Source: Dipteris shenzhenensis (lineage: Eukaryota > Polypodiophyta > Polypodiopsida > Gleicheniales). From it: a stretch of DNA of 64,000 nucleotides. The notes beneath the pieces were generated by a model that did no database searches, was not told where the DNA came from, and saw only the letters and a list, made by a program, of their open reading frames with translations. A program made the translations under genes and the position numbers. Below are positions 1 through 11,300 of this stretch, one piece after another; positions within the stretch are counted from its first letter, which is position 1, and each line of letters begins with the position of its first letter. The stretch lies in NCBI GenBank assembly GCA_047967505.1, contig CM106540.1; one strand, written 5' to 3'.

Positions 1-983
1 CACACAGCCCAAGGATACGATTGCTCTCCTTCCAAGCCCCCTTTGAAGGAGTATGCCCGCAACAGAGTGTAACACGTGGTAGAAGTTTATCTTCACCATA
101 AATGACACGGACCTGTGGCGGGAGCCGAAATTCCCTAGGCTTCCTAGAAGCTTACATTTTTCCTTTGGCCAAGAGGCACGACGGTTTGCTAGAGCACCTT
201 GACAGGTTCTATGTGGGAGACTAGGCCATGCATAGAGGCGAGTCCACTCAAATCCTCGCAAGCACGCAAGGCCGGATTACTCTTGAGCAGCCTCGTTTTG
301 GACTTCCACAAAAGGGAATTCGCATCCCCGACTCACTTTTACAGGAGGAGGAGGAGGTGCAGCAGGGCGTAGCGGAGCTCTGCCAGCAGCCAAACAGGCC
401 TCCGAAGGAGGGGTGGACAGCTTGGGTCATTGATGTTATCTAGAGGAGCAGCAAAGAGCTTTAGGGCCAAGCTCTTAAGCGGTGACAAATACTGTAGGCG
501 CGAGAGAGGGCATTGAGGAGAGATTTGGCTTTTGTACAGCATCTCGAGGAGCAAGACCTAGCCTCACAATGGCTTGCAGACCAATATGAGTGTGCGAGAT
601 TTACAGTGAGACCTCAATGGCCAAGATCAACAAAAGCCAAACTCAGTTGGGTTTCTGACGATGACTAAGGACGTTCGGGAGATCCAAATTTAGGAGGCAA
701 AACGAGGCTTCACGTGGATTTCGTGTGGTCACACTCAGAGATACCTTGGTTGCCAAGTGGGAATCGATATTTCAACGAGCAGCACATAGCCCCCGTCTTA
801 GAGAGCATTTGGAGCAAGCTTCTATACTGGAGCTCAGCCAAACTTTCTCTAGCACATAGGGCCCTTGTGGTCAACCAGGTTCTTTTGGCTACAGCTTGGT
901 ATTTTGCCTCTTGCTAGTGTTTGCATAGGGGCTGCATGGGACAGCTTAGGCACCTAGTGCGCAACTTCTTATGGGCAGGATTG
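1..983 (+). mobile_element. LINE relic, family A, left part (EN end, linker, thumb; RT core deleted)
   Basis: This is a decayed L1-like non-LTR retrotransposon ORF2 in plus orientation. A segment at about 180-280 reads like the end of an AP-endonuclease (LDRFYVGD, then AMHRGESTQILAS). Positions 510-666 read as the helical linker between EN and RT (ALRRDLAFVQHLEEQDLASQ, then WLADQYECARF). Positions 690-982 match the post-RT region of the minus-strand LINE at 55-58.5 kb (RYLGCQVG; LLYWSSAKLSLAHRALVVNQ). The palm motifs between linker and thumb are absent, so roughly the RT core was deleted. Several stops and at least one frameshift are present. At 983 the reading is cut by a copia element and resumes at 3707. 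The left end lies outside the window. Confidence 0.75.
979..983. repeat. Target-site duplication, left (GATTG), of Copia-1
   Basis: GATTG here pairs with GATCG at 3707-3711 directly beyond the other element end. Five bp is the usual size for copia integration, and the LINE frame closes when one copy is removed. Confidence 0.75.
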
Positions 984-1205
984 TGTTGGATGCGGGAAGC
1001 AATGTAAGGGAGATGGAACACAAGGAGACAACAAGCTGAAGGAATTGAAGTGTACTTGCAAATGGATGATGTGAAAGTATAAGAGATGGCCAATATATGG
1101 CCCAAAGTCAACCTAGGACTAAAATGTTGTACTACGTGTCCCAATAGGACTAAGAGTCCTACGACTATGTGTCCTAACTAGCCTACAAGGCCATAAGTGT
1201 CAACA
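984..1205 (-). repeat. 3' LTR of Copia-1 (222 bp)
   Basis: On the minus strand it begins TGTTGACACTTATGGCCTTG at 1205 and ends with CCAACA at 984. The first bases recur at 3706-3650 (TGTTGACACTTAGCTCTGG, GGCCTTGTAGGCTAGTTAGG), which marks both copies as LTR starts of the same element. Confidence 0.7.
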
Positions 1206-1640
1206 AACGGATACATCTCAAGTATACCTAGAAGCTATATCATGGTTGCACATATTCGTCCATGATGGATATTTCAACCTATCATAGTACAGGGAACCCG
1301 CATCGCATCATAAATGGTACCAAGTGTAAAGCTTGGCGAAAAGCTTCAAACTTGGGTTGTGGTAGAGCCTCCCTGAAAAGATTTGCTAAGTTATCCTCCG
1401 TGGGAATGTAGGACAACTGTATATCTACAGCTGACAGTCACTCTCGAACATAATGATAGTGTAGCTCCGTGTACTTGGTACGCACATGGAAGATAGGATT
1501 ACGCCAACAAACAAGCACTATAGCTGTCAATGTATATCGCGGTAGAAGATGCAAGGCTGACATCAAGATCTGCAGGTAGCTTGCGAACCACTGTGAAGGC
1601 TGCCTTGTACTCAATTTCACAACTCAGAATAGCAAAACTG
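1206..1640 (-). pseudogene. Copia-1 RNase H remnant
   Basis: The minus-strand translation shows EIEYKAAFTVVRKLPADLDV, then HVRTKYTELHYHYVRE and DIQLSYIPTEDNLANLF with EALPQPKFEAFRQAL. This is the C-terminal RNase H block of Ty1/copia polyproteins. The reading moves between frames, so it is not functional. Confidence 0.7.
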
Positions 1641-2234
1641 TAGGCTGCTTCTTGCTAAACCAAGGAATGCATGAAGAGCCAAGCATGAAACAGTTGCCAC
1701 TGTGAGACGCAAGATGTCGTAACAAACCAATCTAGTCACTGCTTGGCTCATCCTTATGCCCCCCTCAAAGCTGGCAAACTAGATGCCCAAATAGTAACAC
1801 AACCTGCCCATATATGTCACAGCAAATGGTTTCTGCAATTCATCTTTGAAAGCTGCAATATGCAGTTTATCTGGCCCTCCACATAAGGTATTAAAATCAG
1901 AAAAACTGATTCACTCTTCAGGACATAAAGATTGGCCTCTGTGGGGCTATTTTGAAATCCAACGCATAACAAATGTGAATGTATTTTAGCACCGTGCCCC
2001 GGGTGCCTGCTTCAATCCATCTAGGGCCTTGTATACCCAACATACCTTATTTGCAAAACCTACAACCTTAAAATCTTGGAGGTTGGCCCACGTAGACCTC
2101 TTCAAGTAGATCACCATAAAGAAAGTTGTCTTTATGTCAAGCTAATGAACCTCCCAATGCATATGTTACGCAATGGCAATGACACGTCGAATTATTGTTA
2201 TAAATGAAGTCTCCCCAAAGTCAATGCCGTGTTG

Positions 2235-2420
2235 TTATGCATAGCCTTTCGCAGCAAGGCAGGCTTTGTAGCAGTCTACGCTGCCATCGGCTTTCCATTC
2301 AACCTTGTAAACCCGTTTAATGCCTCTGGCAGGCTTGCCTACTGGCAAGTCACATAACTCCCATGAGCCGTTTGCATGAATAGAATCAAGTTCAGCTCTC
2401 ATGCCATCCATCCATTCCCT
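2235..2420 (-). pseudogene. Copia-1 reverse transcriptase N-terminal remnant
   Basis: The minus-strand translation reads EWMDGMRAELDSIHANGSWE, followed by RVYKVEWKADGSVDCYKACL and AAKGYA. This is the start of the copia RT domain. The catalytic motif A and YVDD region downstream (about 2230-1650) is not legible. The upstream part of the same open stretch (to 2609) is linker sequence with a short internal duplication (DSREWM twice). Confidence 0.7.
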
Positions 2421-2803
2421 GCTATCACATGCATTCCTTGCTACCATCCATTCCCTGCTATCAAATGTATCCTTATGGCATAAGGGTTCTTCATTGCAAG
2501 CAGAGGCAATCAATGCAACATCAAGCAAATTGCCATGCATCTGTTTCTGACCACCTCTGGATGCAGGCAGCCAAGGGATCAGCTTACTTGCAGTCCCTTG
2601 AGTCTCCACGAGCCACCTTGGGACTTCTTTTTGCTGTATAATGACAGCCCTCTCCTCTGCACTGCCTGTTGAATAGTATGGTCATCAAGTGGCTGCAAAT
2701 CAGGCTGAACCGTTGGCAGCTAGAAGTATTGGGATTTGTATCCTGCAAAGTCTGATCTGAGTCTGTGTTTGACTGAAAGAGGGGCAACTACGAAGCAAAC
2801 ACT

Positions 2804-3468
2804 TCAGAGGCTTCTACTGATGGCTGTTTTTTTACAGTCCAGCCAAGGTAAATCTGCGTTCTCAGCAAAAAACACGTCTCTACTGACAACAACCTTGCCT
2901 GTGTCAGGCTGATACAACCCGTATCCTTTGCTCTGTGAGCTGTAGCCAATTAAAATGCATTTGATTGCCTTATCTTCTAGCTTATGCCTCAGCTCAGAGG
3001 GAACATGTGCATATGCCAACCACCCACATGTGTGATATCTCAGGCTTCCGGCATGTCCATGCTTCAGAAGGAGTGCAGGTCTACAATGCTAGTGGGTGCT
3101 CGATTGTGCACATAGTTGGCGCACACAATTGCATCCAACCAAAACTTATTGAGTAAAGATTTCCCCTTAAGCATGCATCTAGCCATTTCCATCAATGTCA
3201 TGTTCTACTCTACAACTCTGTTCTGTTTGCAGAGTGTATGGCACTAAGCAATGATGTATTATGCCCTTAGGTGCTAAAAATTTCAGAAAATTCACGAGAC
3301 ATATACTCACCCCCTTGTTAGTGCAGAGGGTCAAGAGCTTGTTTCCGCTCTCATTCTCAACCATGGCAAAAAGGTGCTTGAAACAAGAAAAGACATCAAA
3401 CTTGGACTTCAAAGGATAAACTCAAGTATAAAGTCATCCACAAAGGTGACAAAGCATAAATAGCCCCC
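2804..3468 (-). pseudogene. Copia-1 integrase remnant
   Basis: The core reads YLCFVTFVDDF (first catalytic Asp region) and MVENESGNKLLTLCTNKG, where the usual second Asp-containing D-N-G-G is altered to N-K-G. The C-terminal block reads HKLEDKAIKCILIGYSSQSK and DTGKVVVSRDVFF, typical of copia integrase. Part of the core (about 3020-3180) is poorly conserved. Frames are interrupted. Confidence 0.75.
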
Positions 3469-3474
3469 AAGTGA

Positions 3475-3650
3475 TGCCTCTCCCACAGATCGCAGAGGCA
3501 AAGGTAAAGGGGGGCAGGAATTTCAGCAGCCCAAGCCTTCTATTACCTCATCTTTTTCTCTCCCGGCTGATGGGAAGAAGAAATCAAACCGCTGTAATTA
3601 TTGCAGAAAACCTGGCCATGACATCTCTAAATGTCGGAAGCTCATTGCTA
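3475..3650 (+). pseudogene. Inverted gag zinc-knuckle segment inside Copia-1
   Basis: On the plus strand, opposite to the pol remnants beside it, the sequence reads DRRGKGKGGQEFQQ and then CNYCRKPGHDISKC, a perfect CX2CX4HX4C retroviral-type zinc knuckle. It is the C-terminal end of a copia gag. It sits between the reversed integrase start (3468) and the element's terminal LTR remnant, so it is inverted with respect to pol. Confidence 0.7.
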
Positions 3651-3706
3651 AGTGTCCTAACTATCCTAACTAGCCTACAAGGCCTTGCCAGAGCTAAGTG
3701 TCAACA

Positions 3707-3711
3707 GATCG
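3707..3711. repeat. Target-site duplication, right (GATCG), of Copia-1
   Basis: Partner of 979-983, differing by one T-to-C change. The LINE reading resumes right after it. Confidence 0.75.
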
Positions 3712-4720
3712 GATGGCACCCACAAGACTAGAGCCAAGGGGATTGGCAAACAACGATTCTACTGCAGGCTCAGGGAGGACTTGGCATCATAGACCCCGAG
3801 ATGTAGAGCAGAACCCTCTTGGGCAAGTTGGTGATATGAGGCCTCACACCTGGTGGAAGCCTTGGAAGCTCTTGCGTCAGTGAGGGCTTCTTAAGAACAC
3901 ACCCATACCAAAGGTCATTGGCAACTATCCCACAAGTGGATTTTCTCACACGCCCCCCTTACAGGGAATGGCTCCCCCTCAATGTGAAGCCTTCTCAAGG
4001 TTTGGCAACGCTTATCAGGAGGCTTCATTTGGGCCAGTCCTTCTTGCCCTAAGGAGTTCAAGCGACAGCCTCTTATCTGACATCCAGAGGTCAAGGATTA
4101 AGAGGGGTTGATGCTCCAGCAAAGGACGCGTATTGGGTGGGCTCAGTGGGATAGCGGACCAACTAGGTCCTTCAAAACTTGGCAACACCTTCCCGTGGAG
4201 ACACATGTGCAAGCACTTTCGCCTGGAGGGGAGCATGCACTAGGATGGTGGAGATCGAGGCGACGATCCTAGGGTCATGGTGGGAGGGCCTGCGGGAAAG
4301 GTCACATGGCCGACGAAGGGGGGCTACGCCTTCTCTATTGATCCTTCTTCCCAGCCCACAGGATTTATGGACAAGTTCTCATGATAAAGGCATATGATGC
4401 GGTTCCCCCTTCCAACGGCCGCCACCACTACAATCACCAAAGGATAGTGATGGGAGACGGTAACCAACATCACCGCCTGGAACATAGGGTGGCATGTTGC
4501 AGCTTGGTGACGAAGTCTCTCCGTCAGCCACTCCCATTGCCATTTGGCAAGACATTATCTATAAGCTCCGTGCCATTTAGAAGCGCCGGACTCCAGGATC
4601 AAGAGCAACCGTCGGAAGGGGAGAGTGTTTCTCCAAGGCTGGGCCTGCATGCATTTTATACACTTTTCACAAGCAAGGCATTCGCTCAATGTAGAGACCC
4701 CCACCCTAGTTGTTAGTGCT
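3707..4720 (+). mobile_element. LINE relic, family A, right part (C-terminal region)
   Basis: This continues the LINE at 1-983 beyond the copia insertion. The translation gives GLGIIDPEM, TLLGKLVI and GGSLGSS, matching LNIIDPDLQCKALLCKVVVR and its continuation in the 55-58.5 kb copy. Later blocks (around 4480-4620, PIAIWQDIIYKLRAI) match that copy's C-terminal end near 55.2-55.4 kb. Stops and frameshifts are frequent. The 3' end is not sharply visible and no poly(A) tail is clear; about 4720 is an estimate. Confidence 0.65.
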
Positions 4721-5209
4721 CAGGATTTAAAAATGCTTCACGCTTTTAAATTCCATGAATCAATCAAAATCAGCTTAGGTCTGCATTTCTCTGATGCTTA
4801 TAGTAATCCTTGACCCCTCGTCAATAGCCCAACCCTCTTGGTTTTCTTTATCCTGGGTGAGCTACCTGCAACCCTTGGTTAGCCAAGGATCTGACAGGAG
4901 AATGACTGAAGATATAGGCGACGGATGTGTGATACAACTTCCAAATCATTTCAAATATGGGGAGCCTATTGGTCCTATCAGATCATAAAGCATCTTTTCC
5001 TTAGAGCAGTTTTCCATCATATAATCAGCAATGCAATCCCACCCTCCAGAAAACTTGGATAGATCTACGCATCATCTACTCAAAAGGAAAAATATGAACA
5101 ACAGCCTTTCCGATACAAGCAAAACATCAATTCCCAAATTATGCATAAAAACCAGCAATGATAACAACAAGAGAATTTTGATACAAGAGTTGAATAAGCA
5201 GAGATCTAC
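4721..5209. other. No recognised feature (DDB1 intron 4 side)
   Basis: The sequence between the LINE relic and DDB1 exon 4 has short open stretches only. A weak resemblance to the next DDB1 exon near 4965-5000 was not convincing. Confidence 0.5.
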
Positions 5210-5301
5210 CTGGTAACAAGTTCTCCTGCTTCCGCATCCCACTGCAGGACACAAAATTTGTACCTTTCTGTCGAGATAAATAGGAAATCCTGAGTTTCTC
5301 C
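5210..5301 (-). CDS. DDB1: DDB1 exon 4
   Basis: Acceptor TTTGAACCAG and donor GTAGATC bracket 92 bp that encode [18 protein letters not shown] followed by [13 protein letters not shown], ending with two bases of a split codon. This continues exon 3 in register with the DDB1 family. The next exon is not recognisable leftwards in the window. Confidence 0.92.
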
Positions 5302-8300
5302 CTGGTTCAAAAAAGCAAATGTTACTTAATGTCAAGATATAAGAACAACACTCATGTCAAAACCATCAGCTTGAAATTCATTACCATCAGAAGGCAAAAG
5401 AGAGATTAATTGCAAACTATTCAAACTAAAAAAACACTCACAGGTGGCCTAAAGAGCTCCAGTGTCGCAATTCGACCATATATTGGTACATCCAGCATAG
5501 GCTGCACATTGTTAACAGAGGGTTGCAAACCACACATTAATTATTATTTGTTTACAGAATGAGTTAGACGCTCCGAAATTTATAAATGCCAAATCCTTAC
5601 TTGGGCTGAGCCTTGGGAAATGAGAACAAAAATGCATGGTATTGTAACAGAAGGATGATTCATCTTGCCGTTCCCAAAAGCCATACTTTTGTCACGAGGA
5701 ACCACCTCACTAATATTATTTCCATTTGATTTTAATTGCCATATAAATCAATGGAAGAGGAAAGTTCATTCTTTCAATACTTCATACTCCAGCAGACTAC
5801 ACATTACAAGCCAAAACTTAGCATTGACCAAACATGCTACCTAAATTGAAATTTTTGCACTCTTAGGCTTTAGTGCTGAAAGTTCCTTTTTGACATTAGG
5901 CTTAGAGAACCTCTTTTCTTTATTGAAATCCCTATTTTAGTTGACCAGGCCAACATAGATGTTAAAAAGCTACTTATAGCTTTAAATATTGCAGCACCAA
6001 CACATCTTGGTTGTCCCACGATTAGTCTCAGAATGTTGCTATCAATATCTCTTCCTGGAAAGCCTTCACTCTTCAAGCTGTTAACTATGACAGCCACAAA
6101 GATCTCTTGCATTAATCTATATATCTAGATGAATCCAGGAACATGCCCAAACACATCCTTTTAAAACACAACACAGTGGGCAGTTTCAATCTCCTGAGAG
6201 TCACTCACCAGGTTGAAACCAATAATCTCCATCACGCATAGCAGGGACTACCTACTATGACATCCTCACCACAATCATATTGATGACAAGGAAGTAGGGC
6301 TCTCCCTAATCTGGAATAGCTCATAAATATATATATGCAATTGTGAGTTATTGCGCAAGTATCAAACAGGCAAAAAAGAATCAAGTGGGGCTACAGGATC
6401 GAATACAATACACATAGTACAACTGGTTGCAAAGAAGGGTAATTGATATTAAGAAAACTTCTGCTCTATGGCAGAAAGACTACTATCTGCAGGTGTCCTG
6501 GCACTTGCAGCTCTTTATGAATGGCCCGTCCAACTAAATGGATGTCAAGTCCGCCTTTTTCTAACACACATCTAGCATATGTTTTGACTGCTACAGCTTG
6601 CACTGCATTTGCTACAGTTGCAATGTCCATATATATGCATATTTGAGGTGAACGCAAGAAACACAAAGACAATCAACGCGCTCCATGTCATGAATAGGTA
6701 TGGCCTTATTAAAAACGTCCTTTGTTGCTTCCAATTAAAGGTCTTCCTGCTGTCGTCTCCTTGAGGGCTGAGTGCTTCTCATTTTTATGTATCATCCACA
6801 CAAGCAGACTGCCACCATGAAAATGGCTGCGGGTGAGCTGCTAGTTCTAATAAGAGGAATGGCCTCTTGTAGGCTGGAACACCCTCATTGCCAGACCAAC
6901 TTGGAGATGACACTATGAATATTTGGTCAATTTAAGCAACAATTAAACCATTGCAAATTGGACAATGATATACACAATATACGGATAGGGGATCAAGACA
7001 AGGTCCCCCAGTGCCCCCTCGCGCCCGCCCACTCATCTTGTTTGCAGACAGGCGGGGGGGGGGGGGGTATGTATGTCACAGGGTGGGGCGTTGACTCTAC
7101 TATTCCCAACACCCTCTTTGCCATACCAACCTGGAGCTAACTCTGAATATTTGGTCAATTTTAAGCAACAATTAAACCATTGCAAATTGGACAATGATAT
7201 ACACAATATACAGAAAGGGGGACAAGAGGAAGTCCCCCAATGCCACCCCCCCACCCGCTCATCTTATTTGCAAACATGGACCGGGGAAGGGGGGATGTAT
7301 GTCACAAGTGGGGCATTGACTCTACTATGCCAACATCTTTTTGGCACACAACGTTGTGTCAATGATATTGGGCTTGTTTGTGGATTGCAAATCAAGAGAA
7401 TCGAGAGAGAGTATATTCGAGGTCCACAGCTCACTCCTCAAAGCCAACATCACGAACCTTGATAGAAGTTATATATAATACTTCCCCCTCTATATGCCAG
7501 GAAGGCTCTCACCCTCCATTCTCTCAATATCTAAGAAAAACAAGGCAAACATTGTGCTGCCGAAGTCTGAATGAATGCACAAAGAATAAACATACCATTG
7601 GATCCACTATCTGGTTGTTTGCCTTGAATCAACCCAAATACCCCCGGAGGCACCCACAGCATCCACGAGTGACACTACATTGCAACTTTCAATGTCCTTG
7701 CAAAGGCCGCAGGGGGCGGAGGGGGCATTGACTCTACTATTCCAACATCTTTTTGGCACACAACGTTGGAAAACTAGACAAGACACTTCCTTAGGCTCTC
7801 AAGCCAACAAGTATGTGTGTCAATGATACTGGGCTTGTTCGTGAATTGCAAATCAAGAGGATTGAGAGAGATCAAATTTGAGGTCCACAGCTCACTCCTC
7901 AAAGCCAACATCACAAACCCTGACAGAAGTTATATATAATACTTCCCCCTCTATATGCAACGAAGGCTTTCACCCTCCATTCTCTCAATATCTAAGAAAA
8001 ACAAGGCAACCATTGTGCTGCTGAAGTCTGAATGAATGCAAAAAGAATAAACATACCTTTGGATCCATTGTCTGGTTGTTTGCCATGAAATCAAACCATA
8101 TACCCCCCAAAGGCACCCAGAGCATCCACAAGTGACTACATTGCAACTTTCAATGTCCTTGCACTCATCTGACTCTATCTAAGTAACAAGGCAAACCCAA
8201 ACAAGCTGTTGAAGTCTAATGAATGCACAAAGAATATACATACTATTGGATACACTATCTCGTTGCTTGCCTTGAAAGCAAGCCAAATACCTCTCCACGT

Positions 8301-11300
8301 GTAAAATGACATTGCAACCTTCAATGTCCTTGCACTCATTGACTCTGAACGTGGAATCCAAAGTCACCTCCTCCATGCAAGGGATGTCAACCTAGTTCAT
8401 AACACAACAGTCTAAGCAAACCATTTATTATCCTCCACCTTCACAAAGGTTCTCGATACCTCTAGCTCATTGGACCATCTCTAAATGTCAAGCATTAACA
8501 TAGTTCTACCTTGATCCGCATACCTAATCTTTGGAATATCACCAAGAAAAACGCTGCTTTTTCTTTTGCAACAATAAGTTGTCGGTTTCAGATCCTGCTT
8601 GGACAACTCCTTTTTCTGGTCAGCCTTCAATCTCTTGCATTGCATCCATGCTGTTCACAAAAGAAGCATTTCTTCTTTTTGTCTCCGCTAGAAGAATCCT
8701 TGTCATGTCATCGTTGTCTTTCTTTTTGTTAGCCTTATCTTTTGCTGAGCCCCTGGCCTTGCTTTACACAAAAAAGGCTTTGTCCTTGTTGGCACCTCCA
8801 TCATAGATCTTTGCCCTGTCCTCCTTAGCATCATAATCCTATGACTCCCCCATTGTATGTGGAGAGAGAGGTGCTTTGCACACCCCTTGCTTGTCTTTTG
8901 ACTTGGGATCTACAATATTATGTATGTTGGCATGGGCTCCTTCGGTCGTTACAATGCATTGGTTCATTTGTAGTGAAGTAAGAAGCAAAAGGCATTCTCG
9001 CTTTTGTTCTCAAGCTTAGCATGAGCTTGTACATCACATAGACCGAAAGCATCTCTAAAAAGACAAAACTTATCTTTACCTAAAGACTTGGTAAAGATAT
9101 CTGCATCCTAGGCATCTGTCCTCACATATCTCAAGTCAATTTCTCCACTTATCACTTTCTCACTAATGTAGTGATAGTGGACTTCTATATGTTTTGTCCT
9201 TGCATGGTAACAATTGTACTTATGTTGTCACCGTAGATCACTACTGGACCATCAATGCATACTCCCAACTCATGAAGAAGCAATCTCAGCCAAGTTTCTT
9301 CACACGCTGCTATGGCAGCCCCTCTATATTCCGCTTCTGTACTAGACAAAGCAACCGTGGGTTGTTTCTTGCTGCTCCATATAATCACACTACTCCCAAG
9401 TGAGAATGTATACCCACTAATTGACCTTCTATCATCAATGTTGCCAACCCAATCTGCATCAGAATAACCATGCAAGCATATCCCTCCTTCCTTGGCATGA
9501 CACAAGCCAATTTATTGTGGCTTTCACATATCTAAGTATTCTTCAACCACATCAAGGTGACTCTTGCAAGGCTTTTGCATAAAATTGACTCACCGCACCC
9601 AAGGCATAACTCAACTAGGGTCTAGAGACGGTAAGTGTAACCGGCCTTCGAAACCCCAAAGGGCGGTAAACCACAACTATCTTTGAACACACCGTCAATT
9701 ACAGCCACTTAACTCCCAATTAATCACACCACATCACATAGCACAAAAGAAAGTACATGTGAGGCTAGAATGCCCCTGCTCAATGATCACCCAGCGACAC
9801 CGGTATTTCTTTTTTCTTCTTTAGTGAAAAGTAATAGCCAACTTACAACCAGGGCACACCCTGAACTATTCCCATTGGCTACCACTGTTCACCGGCCCAC
9901 ACTAGGCGCACACTGCATCAAACTGGCAAACTGTGCATCCCAACTGCTAGAGCAAGGCATAGGCATCCTCTGACCTGAACAACCTGGTCTCAACCTAGGT
10001 TCACCCTCTGTAATTGGGTGATTGCAACACACCCAGGGCATCCCTTAGAGAATCTCAAAACAGAGAACTAGAAATCAATCCCACAGTGAAAACAAAGAGA
10101 AACTCGGCTGGAAATCCAAGAGTGCGCGCCCAAAGCATGGGCTGCAACCAAAAACACCTGCTCCTCACAAGAATAGGTCCCCGTGGTATCTAGAACCCCG
10201 CCAAAGACTTCAAAACAGAGTTTCACAGCCTGAAACCCTAATTTGCAGCAAGAGAAACCAGCCTCGGGCTTCATGCAAGCACCAGAAGCCTGCAACAAGG
10301 TCCATACAGGCTGTACGGCCTGCCCGTACAGTCCGTACACAGCCCTTACAGCCTGGAGAAGGTCCGTACAATCTGTACGGACTGTTTGACAGTCCGTACA
10401 GCCTATTAAATGCACCGTACAGCAGCAAAACAGCGCCAGGATGGGCTCCAACAAGTCGCAAAAGGTACTCCTTGACTCGGGCTGCGTGCAACTAGGCTGT
10501 ATGCAAGGAAACTGAGAAAAAGAGCAGCAAAACAGCGACCAGCAACATCTAGAAGGTCTAGCACAGCAAGGAGCAGGAGAAGATGCAAAAGTGGGCAAAT
10601 TCTAGAGCAGGCCCTTGATTTGGACGCCATCTACCCTACAGGAGAGGAAAAGATGCTAAAAGTGGGGGAAAGATGCTAAAAGTGGAGCTGGTAGGTTGCA
10701 TGCCTGACACGTGGCACATTAATGCCCCTAACCCCCTGTACCAAGCAAATGTTGGTTTCCTAGGGGCAACTTTTGACACGTGGCACCCCTAACCCCCTAT
10801 ACCAAGGAAACGTTGGTTTCCTAGGGGCAACTTTTAAAGGCTCTAACCCCAGTAACCAATGACAAACATTGGTATTGTCTGGGGGCAACCTTTTAATCCT
10901 TTTTAACCCCTCTTCCCACGTGAAACTTGGAAATCTATCTGGAGGCAAACTTCCTAGCTCCGTCACACCCCTCCGCAAGGTCAAAGTGATGCCATGCCTT
11001 GCTTCTAACAGTTAGGCCTAGCCAGTGTGTCCAGTTAGATGTTAACACTAGGGACTTTCAAGAACTCACCGCTCCTCTAAGCCAATAAACTGGTTACGAA
11101 CCTAGTCATAGCTTATTTGACTTACAAAATTCACATCCCCGTCATAGTAAGCTATATGAGACTCCCAGCCGTCTTTCGAAACATTGTCACATCTCGCAAG
11201 TAGTACCCATCATCAACCATCTTAGCATTTTACGCAAGTGGTGTTTCAATCAGTTTACATGCTATCATACCATATTTTTCCAGCAAGTCCAAAGCATATT

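Larger units (their letters stand above)
984..3706 (-). mobile_element. Copia-1: rearranged Ty1/copia retrotransposon nested in LINE
   Basis: A minus-strand copia element inserted into the LINE. Its outer ends are TG...CA type: the left end starts TGTTGGATGC on the plus strand at 984, and the right end is GTGTCAACA at 3706. The flanks GATTG (979-983) and GATCG (3707-3711) are a 5-bp target duplication with one change. Removing the element and one flank restores the LINE reading A-G-L-D-G-T. Reading the minus strand one meets integrase (3468-2804), RT (2420-2235), RNase H (about 1620-1340) and a 3' LTR (1205-984). The 5' LTR is almost gone: only its first ~55 bp (3706-3650) remain, followed by an inverted gag piece. 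All frames are broken. Confidence 0.8.
9636..11146. mobile_element. 1511-bp insert with 5-bp target duplication, probable solo LTR
   Basis: Copia-2 sequence is interrupted exactly between GTAAG at 9631-9635 and GTAAG at 11147-11151. The insert starts TGTAACCGG and ends CCGTCATA, resembling decayed TGTAAC...GTTACA termini of a long LTR. It has no convincing coding capacity; open stretches are cysteine- or proline-rich and lack motifs. It contains GTAC-rich short repeats with a perfect hairpin (10373-10401), a 19-bp tandem duplication near 10645-10682 and diverged ~70-bp tandem units (10700-10950). With no internal domain, a solo LTR or other non-autonomous element is the best reading. The orientation is unclear. 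Confidence 0.65.

Noticed and set aside
4900-5010. Possible next DDB1 exon (a GATCTGATAGGACC-like string on the minus strand)
   Set aside because: The frame contains stops, there is no clear acceptor, and the conserved GRPTDNGQIG continuation is absent.
5595-5700. A minus-strand stretch ending [11 protein letters not shown] before a GTAAGG donor, resembling the DDB1 residues before PMLDV
   Set aside because: The true exon 2 ([16 protein letters not shown]) is at 14798-14846 with perfect splice sites and phase. The 5.6-kb stretch lacks the KCTRIEI block and an acceptor, so the likeness is chance.
10068-10598. A 176-residue minus-strand open frame
   Set aside because: It lies within the non-coding insert, is Cys/Leu-rich from repeated GTAC/CAG words and has no motif.
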